A stretch of 64,000 nucleotides of DNA, from assembly GCA_023053575.1 (NCBI GenBank), contig JAKZAP010000005.1:1798001-1862000 (forward strand). The letters are read 5' to 3'. Shown piece after piece: positions 35,790 to 45,889 of this stretch. The notes under the pieces are model-generated. The model made no database searches and was not told where the DNA came from. It saw only the letters and a program-made list of their open reading frames with translations. Positions within the stretch are counted from its first letter, which is position 1. Every line of letters starts with the position of its first letter. The translations under genes were made by a program, and so were the position numbers. Origin of the DNA: Branchinecta lynchi (Eukaryota; Arthropoda; Branchiopoda; Anostraca; Branchinectidae).

Positions 35790-38700
35790 AGACCTACGTT
35801 GCCGGGGCAACGTGAAGTGTTGCGGCAACCTTTGTCCGGCTTCGTCGACTAAAGTGTTGCGAGAGCAACACTTTGGTTTTGTTTCTTCGCTGTCGGTTAA
35901 ATGCTGAAATTGTCAACTTATCGAAGCTTTTAAAACGGTATGTTCTAAAAAGAATAATCACATGATCAAAAGCTGTTCTTTAGCGTTGTAAAACCAACAA
36001 CAAAACAATATCGGAAGAAGGGACTAAATTGACTTGGCGGTCAGTTGAACTTTATCCTTTTCAATCGTAGATATCGTGACGGATGAAAACTTGGAACAAT
36101 ATCTTATATAATCTAGTTGGTATTATAAAGCTATCCGTAACGTTTCAGGACTAAAATACCATAGATGACACTATTAATTATTACAAAACTACCTTATTGT
36201 TTTAGATTACCGTATCGTTTGTACCCGTTGTGTAAACAGTTAATTTTCGGTTATAGCGATAGACCATCGATACAAACTTTCTTACCGTCATATTTACAGA
36301 TATCGAATACAATGTGCACCAATTTTCAAAAATTTCTAGCCCCTCGTGAACCGATTCTTACCCTCTCCCGTGATTGACATCAAATTCATCGGAACAAATA
36401 ATGGATACACCAGCTATTAAAAGTTGCAAACCCCTCATCGCTGAAGATGATTATAGCATAAAAGCCGTTTTGGCTTTTTGGGAACAAAATTGTTCTTACC
36501 ATCTAATACACCTGATACAAATAACAGGTATACCAACTAGCAAAAGCTGCAAACTCCTCATTGCCGAAGATGATTATGAGCTAACAGTCGACTGTTGCTT
36601 ACAAGTCCCTTACATGTCTCACAACTGGTATCGCCTATTTTTGGTTTCAGTGTGTACCTTACTCCTGAAGTTGTCAACCCCTTGAAACTTTCAAACTGGT
36701 TTATCTCATGAAGGATTTTTGTTCAAAAAAATTGGATGACATATACTTTGATCAGCTCATCAAGGGCATCGATTGCCCTAACCACAACAAAAGAATATCG
36801 GAAAAAGGGACTAAATTGACTTTGCAGTCAGTTGAACTTTATCCTTTTCAATCGTAGACATCGTGACGGATGAAAACTTGGAACAATATCCTATATAATC
36901 TAGTTGGTATTATAAAGCTATCCGTAACTTTTCAGGATTAAAATACCATAGATGACACTATTAATTATTACGAAACTACCTTATTTTACATTATCGTTTG
37001 TACCCGTTGCGAAAACAGTAAATCCTAGGATACAGCGAGAGACCATCGATACAAACTTTCTTACCGTCAGTTTTATATAAATCGAATACAATGTGCAACA
37101 ATTTGCACAAATTTCTAGCCCCTCGTGCACCGATTCTACTGACAAAGTCCCTTTCCCGTGATAGACATCAAGTTCACCGGATAAAAATAATGGGTACACC
37201 GGCTAGCAAAAGTTTCAAACCCCTCATCGCTGAAGATTTTTGTAGCATAACAGCCTATTATTACTGACAAGTCCCTTGCATGTCTTACAATTGGGAGCCT
37301 AATTGTTCTTACCATCAAATGACAGGTACGCCAACTAGCGAAAGCTGCAAACCCCTTATTGCCGAAGATGATTATGAGCTAACACTCGACTGCCGCGTAC
37401 AAGTCCCCTACATGTCTCACAACTGGTATCACCTATTTTTGGTTTCAGTGTGTACCTTACTACTGAAGTTGTCAACCCCTTGAAACTTTCAAACTGGTGT
37501 ATCTCATGAAGGAATTTGTGTACCAAAAAATGGATGAGATATACTTTGATCAGCTCATCAGCGGCTATCGATTGCCGTCGAAAAAAAAAATTCTACCTGT
37601 CTTAGTTCAAAAGTTGACTTTTTTGCCGTAGGCCAACTTTCTAACGTCACCACTTAGAAAGGAGCAAAGGATAAGCTCTAGTTTCTTTAGCAATGAGAGA
37701 ACTTCTAAAGTTTAAGAGGTACATCTGATACCATTTCTCTACCGCAAACCCAAGTGCAAAAAAACGAATGATAAACTCAGCTGAAATCGCGTACACAAAT
37801 GGAACCAAATTGTTCTTACCATCGAATACACCGGAAACAAATAACAGGTACACCAACTAGCAAAAGCTGCAAGGCCCTCATTACCGAAGATGATTATGAG
37901 CTAACAGTCGACTGTTGCTTAAAAGTCCCCTACATGGCTCATAACTGCTATCGCCTATTTTTGGTTTCAATGTACCTTACTACTGAAGTTGTCAACCCCT
38001 TTGAAATTTTCAAACTGGTGTATCTCATGAAGGAATTTTTGTACCAAAAAATGGATGACATATACTTTGATCAGCTCATCAGTGGCTATCGATTGCTGTC
38101 GAAAAAAAAATTCTACCTGTCTTAGTTCAAAAGTTGACTTTTTTGCCGTAGGCCAACTTTCTAACGTCACGACTTAGAAAGGAGCAAAGGATAAGCTCTA
38201 GTTTCTTTAGCAATGAGAGAACTTTTAAAGTTTAAGGGGCACATCTGATACCGTTACTCTACCGCAAACCCAAGTGCAAAAAAAAAAAAATTATAAACTC
38301 AGCTGGAATCGTCACAGACATGGACAGAAACAATAGATGGCAGCACTTTCGGACCCGTGGGAAAAAGCCACTTTTTTGTCTCTGTAGATTTTTCTATTTA
38401 TCACTCAAAGAAGATATGTTGGCTGTGGGGCCGGGTAACTGCCGCATATATTTAACACTTATAGATTTTAGTCCATCTTCAATTTGAAACTGGTGCCTGC
38501 CTGCTAGCGTGCTAGAACGGAGCTTTCCACTCGAAAGCAGAAACATGGTTTGATGAAACGAAAGGTTCGCTACACAACTTGAGATGGTCCTCTCCGACAT
38601 AGGCTATACAACTCCACTTCACTTCGCAAACCGTAGGCTCTGGCTCGATGACAAGCAAAAACCATCCTTATTGGCCCCAGGCAAGAGTTCTACAGAGCTT

Positions 38701-38876
38701 TCCAAAATGTAATGTCATATTCATCAATCCGGCCTAAGGTCCACACTTTCCGTAAAAACCGCACAGGTTAGACCCTTCCCAGTTACCAGGAATAAAATGA
38801 AATCGGAGTCATAGGAAAAAAAAAAAAAAAAAAAAAAAAAAACGAGGACAAAACCAAAGTGTTGCTCTCGCAACAC
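35790..38876 (-). mobile_element. RepC, copy 3, longest readable
   Basis: The plus strand opens with the complement of the RepC tail: hairpin CGTTGCCGGGGCAACG, AGTGTTGCGGCAACC, then GTGTTGCGAGAGCAACAC (35854-35871). It closes with GTGTTGCTCTCGCAACAC ending at 38876, so the outer hairpin is present at both ends. A ~250-bp block beginning CACCAACTAGCAAAAGCTGC recurs at about 36528, 37330 and 37851. No coding frame. Confidence 0.65.
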
Positions 38877-39751
38877 AATTCCTAGCACCCTGAAAGTGCA
38901 CATCTTTACAGAAAAGTGAAAAAAAATACTTTTGAACATTGGAAAAGTTCGGTGGCTCTTTCTTAGTTGTATAATTACAGCTTTGTAGAAAAGTTTCATC
39001 AGAAATTGGAGCTTGAAGGCTTCAAGCTTTCAGTACAATACGATTCGTGCTTCCTACTGGTTGGATTTCAAAAAATGCGTCTTAACCGACCAATGGGATG
39101 ATTGGGAGGCGAGACTACGTTTCGCAAAAGTGTCATTATACCAAAAAGAAATAGCCAGATTAACGTTTCCAGCAAAAGTATTATTGTACCAACAAGAAAT
39201 AGCAAGATTAACGTTTTCAGCAATTAACCATCTCAGAATGGTTATCAAAGGCCGATAATTTAGTCTATAAGTCGAAAGTCCTATACCTCCTAATGTTAAT
39301 TTTGTTGTTATATGCTTCATTTAATGATGGTGGAAAAATATCCGTTTCGTCAGGTAGGGTGCAATCTCTCTATTCTGACTCAAAAATCTTTCATTCCGAA
39401 AAGCAGAAAATATCGGTAGATGGCATAATCTGCCGGGAGAATAAAACCCGCTAGATTATACCAGGACGCCACGCGTACAAGTCGGAACAAAAATCGGAAA
39501 TTTGGAAAAAACAGGTAAAATAAAAACAGAAACTGCTAAAACGGTCATATAAAAAACGGAACAGAAACAGAAACGGCATTAAAAAAACGGCTACCTGTTT
39601 TCTGTTATTTAAAAAAAAAAACAGAACAGAAAACGGTAGTAAGAAAACAGAAACAGAAAAAGAAACAGAAACGGTGCCGACCCTTAGTTCGGAACTCAAT
39701 TTCAGAAGGACTTTTCGCACATGCCACTGGGTAGTTGGCGACAGGCCGTGG

Positions 39752-39862
39752 GGCGGGGGGGGGGGTCATTTTGAAAATTTCAGATTTTGGACGTGGGGTG
39801 GGGGGGGGGTCATTTTGAAAAGTTGAGATTTTGGACGTGGGGTGGGGGGGGGTCATTTTAGA
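39752..39862. repeat. Short tandem repeat, ~50-bp unit
   Basis: GTCATTTTGAAAA followed by AGATTTTGGACGTGGGGTGG recurs about three times, each unit with a G tract of varying length. Lies in the right arm of hAT-N. Confidence 0.6.
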
Positions 39863-40849
39863 AAGTCAAAATTTTGTATGTAGGTCAAGGGGTGGGGTGG
39901 GTGGGTTGTAGAAAGAATGACCTATTTAGGAGTGTATACCCTAGGATTTCATACCAGTGCCCCCCTGGTCGCCACTGAATTACCTTCACCAGAAGCAAAA
40001 TATACTGAAGCTGACTCAAGTTTTGGGCGATATTCGATACCGATAACGATATATCCATGTATCGGACAAAATATCGATATCGAAAGTAAATATCGATATC
40101 GATAACGATATTTGTTCATTCGTAAAGATTGCAATTAATCCAACATAACCCACACTTATATATACGAAATTGGAGCAATGTGTATTCCGCAATTCCTTTC
40201 TTATTTATCCGGAGTTCGAGATGATCCAGTATGCGATATATCGGATATCGATCGATCGATATATCGCACCGAATATCGATATCGAAACGTAAATATCGCT
40301 ATCGAAAACGATATTTGTTCATCGTAATTATTGTAAATAATCCGAACTAACCTACACTTATATATCCGAAATTGGACAATATGTTTTCCCTAATTCATTT
40401 CTCATTTATTCTGAGTTTGAAATGATCCAAGATGCTATTTAATGAAAATTTGGTTCTTAGATTTTGGCGAAACGAAGCATGGTAAGCAAATATCAATATC
40501 GATATATCGATTATCGAATATCGAAAGTGAAAATATCGATATATCGATTGTTGAATATCGAAAGCGGAAATATCGATATATCGATTATCTAATATCGAAA
40601 GTGAAAATATCGATATATCGAAAAATCCAAGTATCGCCAAGCACCAGTACCAAACCATGGTTGACCACTTTGCGCATTTGGTCAACAGCATCTCCTCATA
40701 TCTAGTTCAGCTTCTTCTTCGGTTGCATGTTTTCAATAATTCTTTCATTCAAGTACCTTCGTTATTGGGCGCCAGATACCAGATACCAGATGGCGAAGAG
40801 TAATCTGCAGAAAATTTGTCCGTGGCCGGCGTATCGTGCTAGAGGCGCG

Positions 40850-40925
40850 CCGGTGCCGTGCCGGTGCCGCGGTGCCGTGCCGGTGCCGCGGTGCCGTGCC
40901 GGTGCCGTGTCGGTGCCGTGTCGAG
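40850..40925. repeat. GGTGCC minisatellite (hAT-K right)
   Basis: Short array of GGTGCCGTGCC units. The equivalent array in copy 2 (49655-49925) is about 270 bases, so unit number differs strongly between two otherwise near-identical copies. Confidence 0.85.
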
Positions 40926-41147
40926 GTGTACACCGGTGGCGGAGAGAGAGCAACCCCTCGACAGAAACGATGTCTGTAGAAAAGCTCAAGAGATCGCAGT
41001 GTTACTTTTCTGCCGTTCACAACACCCCGGCCATCGCAATTGCTAACTGCATTTTTCTGTTCATTCGCTCGTCTGTCATACCCTGCGATTTCTTCTTTTG
41101 TCTGAATTCCGCTTTAGACCTAGTCTAGGCGGAGCATAGCCGTGTGA

Positions 41148-41486
41148 GCCGATGACCAAACGTGGGTCGAAGTCTCCGGCGCGTTTCTCTGGAATGATCC
41201 AGCTGTGCCTTCGCTTGATGTTCCTGTAAAACCCTCTAGATATCACACGAAACAGGCCACGTTCATCTTAACCACAGTTGGAGCAGAAATTAATTCGAAG
41301 TTATTCATCTTTCCAGTATTAAATCAGGCTCAGGATTTGGACAACCTGACATCGGTGACCGGAAATGGTCCACGACTGCTTTTCTCTCCTACAGTTGTTG
41401 TGGCAGCACGTCTCCCCCACGTGACTGTAACGAAACTTTTCGTGCATAGGACTACGGGCAGGCGACTTGATGGACGGCAACAATGA
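41148..41486 (+). CDS. Unidentified open frame, possible exon
   Basis: The frame is open from just after a TGA at 41145-41147 to a stop at 41484-41486, with no ATG near its start. The composition looks protein-like (WVEVSGAFLWNDP, then FILTTVGAEINSKLFIFPV) rather than repeat-derived. The sequence is not shared with the repeat families of the window. I recognise no family. It could be an exon fragment, a pseudogene or chance. Confidence 0.2.
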   Translation, partial: ADDQTWVEVSGAFLWNDPAVPSLDVPVKPSRYHTKQATFILTTVGAEINSKLFIFPVLNQAQDLDNLTSVTGNGPRLLFSPTVVVAARLPHVTVTKLFVHRTTGRRLDGRQQ

Positions 41487-41696
41487 TCGGGTCAGTCGAC
41501 TGAGTCGCCAAGGTGTCGATGATACGATCCATTGATCTCGACTCTAAAGGTTTCATGAAAGCCTATGAACGTGATTACTTCGGTTGTAACGCACAGTGGC
41601 CTCTTTGTGAGCGAAGAACTATTTTCATAGATTTGTACTTGTTAGTCCCCTGGTTCAGGATCGTTTACCTAAGATTCCAAGTGGGAGGTCCTGCTA

Positions 41697-42072
41697 CACT
41701 GTCAGAAGTTTCATAACAGATTGCGCATAACACTTTCAAGAATAACACCTTTTCACTTAGAAATAAAGTGTTATGACCAATTAAGTTTATACTATTTCGT
41801 GCCTAGACAACACCTTCAATAGGTAAAAATACTACACTGTCAGAAGTTACATAACGACAACAGAAGGATGCGCGGTTTCAACAGATAACACTTTGGGATG
41901 TTATCTGTTATGTTTCTTTCGTTCCCGTTAGTCTTTTTACCAATTGAAGGTGTTGTTGGAGATCCAGGCATGAAATAGTGTAAACTTAATTGGTCATAGC
42001 ACTTTATTCCTAAGTGAAAAGGTGATATTCTTGAAATGTTATCCGCTATCTGTTATGAAATTTCTGACAGTG
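41697..42072. mobile_element. TA-flanked MITE with CACTGTCAGAA ends
   Basis: Ends CACTGTCAGAAGTTTCATAA (left) and a complement with one change (right), each bordered by TA (41695-41696, 42073-42074). A third internal copy of the end lies at 41836. The arms are complementary over much of their length (AACTTAATTGGTCATA against its complement), so the 376-bp element folds back. Mariner-type MITE by target, no transposase. Confidence 0.75.
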
Positions 42073-42312
42073 TAGTAACCTACAGAATTCCGGACGTCCC
42101 TGATCAACGAAATGTCATGTCTTGGACAGAATGGCAGGCAGTGAAGCCCCCCCCCCCCCCAACCCCTCGCAACTTATCTCCTAATAAGTTTTTTACTTGA
42201 CCGTGCGCCTTCTAGTGAGACAACAGTAAACTAAGTAGACAGTCCTTCAGCCCAAGCTGACTGCGAATCATATTTGACGATGTAAAACGGATAAGTCAGC
42301 TACATTTTATTC

Positions 42313-42356
42313 GAGCTATATTTCGGCCCTTTTTAGCAAGGGTCCTCTTCAGGCTC
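42313..42356 (-). ncRNA. Hammerhead-like motif (helix I GAGC/GCTC)
   Basis: Minus strand: GAGC, CTGAAGA, helix II GG-A-CCCTT with loop GCTAAA and AAGGGCC, GAAA, TATA, GCTC. All core bases fit; the predicted cleavage triplet would be AUA. Loop II differs from the other copies (GCTAAA rather than GCCAAG). Confidence 0.65.
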
Positions 42357-42667
42357 AAGCTGGAAAATGAACTTGTGAAAAACAATTAAAGATTCTTCCT
42401 TAAATATCTGATTTTATGAACTTCTCTGAAAATTGGTTGGAGTTAAAGCTGGTGCTGTGATTTCGTTCTGGACACTACTGCTGTTTTTGCTGTTCGACTG
42501 GGTCGTCGAAAGGGTAGAGATTCTTCTGCATTTTGATTTTGGAGTCACACAATTTGAGTTCCGTATTGTGGTTATAGATAGTCCTTCAGCCCAAGCTGAC
42601 TGCGAATCATATTTGACGATGCAAAATATTATTTTTTCACAAATTGGTTTTCCAGCTTGAGCGGCTT

Positions 42668-42711
42668 GAGCTTGAAGAGGACCCTTGCCAAGAAGGGCCG
42701 AAATATAGCTC
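42668..42711 (+). ncRNA. Hammerhead-like motif, core C to T
   Basis: GAGC, then TTGAAGA instead of CTGANGA, intact helix II, GAAA, TATA, GCTC. The first core C is changed, which should abolish or weaken self-cleavage. Confidence 0.6.
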
Positions 42712-43100
42712 GAATAAAATGTAACTAAGTAGTGTCACCATTGTGTGCCATTTTTGTTTTGCTGAATGTTCAACATGCCCAAAATTACGAGTTGGTGCAG
42801 AGACCGCATCAACACACTCCTAAACGAAAGATTAATTGTGTTGCGGAGCAACACTGGTTTTGTCGGGTTTTCCTTTATTTTTTCCTAGTTTTATGTTCAG
42901 TGCTAGAAGTCTAACCTCCGTGGTTTTCACGAATAATTTGACCCCCAGGCCGGATTGATAAATCTGATAATATTATATTTTGGAAAGCTTCGTAGCACTC
43001 TTGCCTTTGACCAAAAATAAGGTATTTTGAATATTCTTTGAGCCCAAGCTGACTTTGAAACATTTATTCCAGCAATGTTTTCAACGGATACATCAGCTAA

Positions 43101-43163
43101 GATTCTTCATAAGCGATATTTCGGCCCTTCTTGGCAAGGGTCCTCGTCAGGCTTTCAGTCCTC
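43101..43163 (-). ncRNA. Hammerhead-like motif (AAGC/GCTT)
   Basis: Core at 43111-43154 on the minus strand: AAGC, CTGACGA, intact helix II with GCCAAG loop, GAAA, TATC, GCTT. Core bases complete. Confidence 0.65.
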
Positions 43164-43290
43164 TTGTTCAACTTCGGGGAAAGAAACATACCTGTAATAA
43201 ATAACTGAAGCTTCTACCGACTATAAATATCTTATTAAAATATCTTATTATATTTATTCAATCAATGTTTACAACGGATACGTCAGCTCT

Positions 43291-43345
43291 GATTTTTCAT
43301 CAGCGATATTTCGGCCCTTCTTGGCAAGGGTCCTCGTCAGGATTA
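43291..43345 (-). ncRNA. Hammerhead-like motif with lost helix I strand
   Basis: Core CTGACGA, helix II and GAAA TATC GCTG are present. The sequence before the core is TGTAATC rather than GACAGC, so the CAGC strand that should pair with GCTG has been deleted. Confidence 0.55.
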
Positions 43346-43379
43346 CAGGTTTGTTTCCTTCCCCGAAGTTGAACAAGAA

Positions 43380-43439
43380 GATTGACAGCCTGACGAGGAC
43401 CCTTGCCAAGAAGGGCCGAAATATCGCTGATGAAAAATC
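43380..43439 (+). ncRNA. Hammerhead-like motif (CAGC/GCTG)
   Basis: Outer helix I GATT (43380-43383) with AATC (43436-43439), inner helix I CAGC (43386-43389) with GCTG (43426-43429), core CTGACGA, intact helix II, GAAA, TATC. The C-G outer pair of inner helix I differs from both other types, a third compensatory combination. Confidence 0.68.
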
Positions 43440-43637
43440 ACAGCTGACGTATCCGTTGTAAACATTGATTGAATAAATGTTTCAAAGTCAGCTTGGGCTC
43501 AAAGAATATTTATCTTATTATAGTCTACCGACTATAAATATCTTATTAAAATATCTTATTTTAATAAGATATTTATAGTCGGTAGAAGCTTCAGTTATTT
43601 ATTACAGGTATGTTTCTTTCCCCGAAGTTGAACAAGA

Positions 43638-43700
43638 GGACTGAAAGCCTGACGAGGACCCTTGCCAAGAAGGGCCGAAATATCGCTTATGAAGAATCTT
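43638..43700 (+). ncRNA. Hammerhead-like motif (AAGC/GCTT)
   Basis: AAGC 43645-43648, CTGACGA 43649-43655, GAAA 43677-43680, TATC, GCTT 43685-43688. The outer GATT is GACT here, weakening that part of helix I. Confidence 0.65.
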
Positions 43701-43894
43701 AGCTGATGTATCCGTTGAAAACATTGCTGGTATAAGGTATTTTGCTTGTCTTCGACCCACAGCTTACAGTGTGTGAAGTGAAGTGACATGCCTACGCAGT
43801 CTATACAAGAAAGGATTGTCTGAAGTTACGCAGCCAAGCTCCCTTTTCTTCGAACCGTCTATCGTCTTTCGAGTAGAAAGCTCGGTTCTAAATG

Positions 43895-44450
43895 GTCACT
43901 GTCACTAGTCCCGAACGTCAGTTCGCACAAACGTCATTTGGCCCGACAGTTCTCACTCAAACGTTCTCAAGACTCAAACGTCAGTTCATTCACACGTCAC
44001 TTCAGCCACACGTCAATTCGCGTCAGTTCCTTCACGCGTCAATTCGCCCACACGTCAGTTCGTTCCCCGTCAGTTGCACCACCGCCAGTTGACGAAGTTG
44101 ACAAAAACGTCACTTGACACAAACGTCAGTTACCACAAATGCCAGTTCAGCTGCAAAATTCGTCACAGAATCCGAAGCACTGACGGGTTTTCCCTAGACA
44201 GCGAATAAAGTGTCAACGCGTAACGGGGGCTCACTTTCCGCTCGCCTCTATATAATCTTTTCGTAAAAACAAATTTTGATTGCCAAAGTTTGGACCTAGT
44301 GGCGTCTGTTTCTACTGACGTTTGTGCCAACTGACATTTGTGTTAACTGACGGATTTTCATCGGTGAACTGACGTTTGGGCTAACAATCGGAGTTTAGGA
44401 TTGGGTGAACTGACCTGTGGACGAACTGACGTGTGGAAGAAATGATGTAA
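43895..44450. repeat. Inverted degenerate array of CGTCAGTT motifs
   Basis: From 43895 to about 44150 the phrase ACGTCAGTTC recurs roughly every 15-20 bases with variable spacers such as GCACAAA, GCCCACA and ATTCACA. From about 44315 to 44450 the complement GAACTGACGT recurs. The middle ~165 bases lack it. The whole is a spaced foldback of short motifs, with no coding frame worth trusting. Confidence 0.7.
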
Positions 44451-44459
44451 GCGAATTAA

Positions 44460-45080
44460 CCGTGGGCCAAGGTTAATTAGAAGGTTAAAAAGAAAATTAA
44501 CTTATGTAGCTGACTAAGCACAGTAACACACAAATCCTCAATTTTGGGACATGGTGCTCCGAAGTTCGGGTCGACATGCGCGGGAGCAAGGACACAGTAC
44601 TCTAATAAAATTGCCATTCTAAATTTCAATACAACAAACTTTTATGTGGGTACCATGCCCTTCGCATCTAAAAAATAAAATAGATTAATCCCTTATAACA
44701 AGTGCGCAAGCTCTCAGACTTGAAGTGTGAAAGTATGAATCGACTTAAGTAGATTTCTCCCTTAGCGTAATGCGTAACTCGTATCGCGTACCTAGATTGC
44801 CGTCAACAATTGAGCTGTCAGTAGTCCCCGAAGCTGCGCCGCCGGAAACTTTTCGGCGCGCAACCGTTGCCGGTAAAATTTTGACGCGAATCTTTTTAGG
44901 TGATGTGTTTCAGATTCTCTTTCCATTGAGTTTTATCTTCCCGAGTCTCCAGTTCTAGTCCCCTAGTTCTTCTGTTTTTGCTCATCAGCAAGTGCACAAC
45001 AGAAAAGTCTTGGGTTGTGGCAGCAGCGCAGGAATTACAGTTTCTACCAAAAATTGTATGTTGGCTCCAAACTGTCTAAA
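44460..45080. other. Intergenic, no gene recognised
   Basis: Short anonymous frames only (44770-44958 among them), no family signature and no splice support. Confidence 0.35.
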
Positions 45081-45560
45081 AAAAGTGCCAAATAGCGTGC
45101 CTGTTGGTTCGTCACTCCTTCCAACGTTTGCTAGTTCAGACACGTCCGGACAAGCTAGGATGGTGAAACTTGTCATTCTTTCTGGACGATAGCGTAGTTT
45201 CAATGAACGTTGGCAAACTTTGGAATTCCCTTGAAAACCTCGATTGCTGGAGAATTGCGTTTTCCCCAGAAATGCCCTCAGCTACTGGAGATTCCTCCGT
45301 CGAACAAGTTCTACTTATAGTACCACAACAGGTAGGCTATAGCTTAAATATTCGAGGATTGTATGGCCCTTACAGCCTTCAACTCAAGCGCCATGTAGCG
45401 ACCATGATCTCTCTCCGTCGATTCATCTATCCCTATGCCTAGCTTTGCTGGTTCCGGCATTTTCAGATAAGCTATCACTATGAACGACTATAAAGGACCT
45501 GACTCAGCGAAACCTTCTTTTCCGGATCCGACCATCCGGGTGTGGGTGGAGGGAGGGGGA
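45080..45560 (+). mobile_element. Degraded HelA relative
   Basis: Contains TTTGCTAGTTCAGACACGTC, AAGCTAGGATGGTGAAACTT and GGGTGGAGGGAGGGGGAAT, recognisable but strongly diverged HelA head and unit phrases. Confidence 0.5.
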
Positions 45561-45607
45561 ATACAGGACCGCGTGACCTGCGTGCATCGCGGAAACGGTC
45601 ATGGGTC

Positions 45608-45676
45608 CTAGACAGCCTGGATTTGAACCTAGGACCTCCGGCTTTCAAGGCCACTGCTCTACCAGTACAGAGGGGC
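45608..45676 (-). pseudogene. tRNA-like sequence, degraded or SINE head
   Basis: The minus strand has TGGTAGAGCAG (partial A box), an anticodon-like loop CTTGAAA on a short stem, and GGTTCAAATCC (B box). The loop would read TGA (Ser), but the long variable arm of serine tRNAs is missing and the 5' part is incomplete. A tRNA-derived repeat is more likely. Confidence 0.5.
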
Positions 45677-45889
45677 TTTTGAACTTAGTTCGTAAACCAC
45701 TATAATGGTCACGAACAAAGAGGCGAAAGGAACAGTGATCCCGCCGAAGACAAATGTATCTAAGCACTTCCCATCCCCATGTCACGGGATTAGATAGTAG
45801 ATGGAATTTTACACGAGGGACTTGTCCTGTGACAAATAAACCAGCTGATTTGTCACGGTAAAGTCACTTGAGTAGTATTCCATCTACAT

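Larger units (their letters stand above)
34019..39686. mobile_element. hAT-T: element inside hAT-N
   Basis: The ends TAAGGGTCGGCACC (left) and the complement of TAAGGGTCGGCACCGTTTCT (right) match. The flanks are the perfect 8-bp duplication GTTCGGAA (34011-34018, 39687-39694). Just inside both ends lie AAACAGAAACGG purine-rich repeats (34050-34215, 39480-39675). A HelA fragment and RepC are inserted in it. No coding frame recognised. Confidence 0.85.
32648..39967. mobile_element. hAT-N: large hAT-like element inside hAT-K
   Basis: Terminal inverted repeat CAGGGGGGCACTGG at both ends, flanked by the perfect 8-bp duplication GTCGCCAC (32640-32647, 39968-39975). Its own sequence is 32648-34010 and 39695-39967. 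I recognise no transposase there; frames at 32550-32937 and 33283-33581 are short and anonymous. The remainder is the hAT-T insertion. Confidence 0.85.
31349..40960. mobile_element. hAT-K copy 1, expanded by nested insertions
   Basis: The ends CGAGGGGTTGCTCACTC (31349) and GCAACCCCTCG (40960) are inverted. The flanks are the perfect 8-bp duplication ACAGAAAC (31341-31348, 40961-40968). True hAT-K sequence is 31349-32647 and 39976-40960, about 2.3 kb; the rest is another element. GC-rich GGTGCC minisatellites lie just inside both ends. An AT-rich stretch full of ATCGATAT palindromes fills the right part. No transposase frame. Confidence 0.85.
42239..42722. mobile_element. Penelope-like ribozyme element, GAGC type
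   Basis: Flanked by a 10-bp direct repeat AACTAAGTAG (42229-42238, 42723-42732). CCTTCAGCCCAAGCTGACTG occurs at 42244 and again at 42586. Two hammerhead-like motifs face each other in opposite orientation. The stretch between (TGCTGTTTTTGCTG, TCTGCATTTTGAT) is shared with 16400-16470 and may be the last piece of the parent element's body. No reverse transcriptase frame. Confidence 0.75.
43030..43731. mobile_element. Penelope-like ribozyme element, nested pair
   Basis: Flanked by a 13-bp perfect direct repeat ATAAGGTATTTTG (43017-43029, 43732-43744). The outer arms (43030-43250 and 43553-43731) are inverted copies starting ATATTCTTTGAGCCCAAGCT. A second inverted unit (about 43250-43525) with its own arms sits between them. 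Four hammerhead-like motifs result: two minus, two plus. Element-inside-element in the same family suggests repeated activity. Confidence 0.8.
42835..43890 (+). mobile_element. RepC, copy 4, interrupted by ribozyme element
   Basis: Starts GTGTTGCGGAGCAACACTGG then TTTTGTC, and continues with the RepC GGCCGGATTGAT and CTTGCCT blocks. The ribozyme element 43030-43731 splits it. RepC resumes with CTTCGACCCACAG and GTGTGAAGTGAAGTG. Confidence 0.6.

Noticed and set aside
36165..38125. Frames sharing SCKPLIAEDDYELTVDC
   Set aside because: They recur only because the RepC ~250-bp block is repeated; frames shift between copies and contain stops, so no selection on protein is visible.
38813..38842. 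Poly-A run as evidence of a processed pseudogene, also at 57452-57486
   Set aside because: No retroposed coding sequence precedes either run; the first lies at the T-rich start of RepC read in reverse.
40395..40705. Frames with RYIDISIFD-type repeats, also at 50057-50367
   Set aside because: Products of the ATCGATAT palindrome field of hAT-K; present in both copies on both strands.
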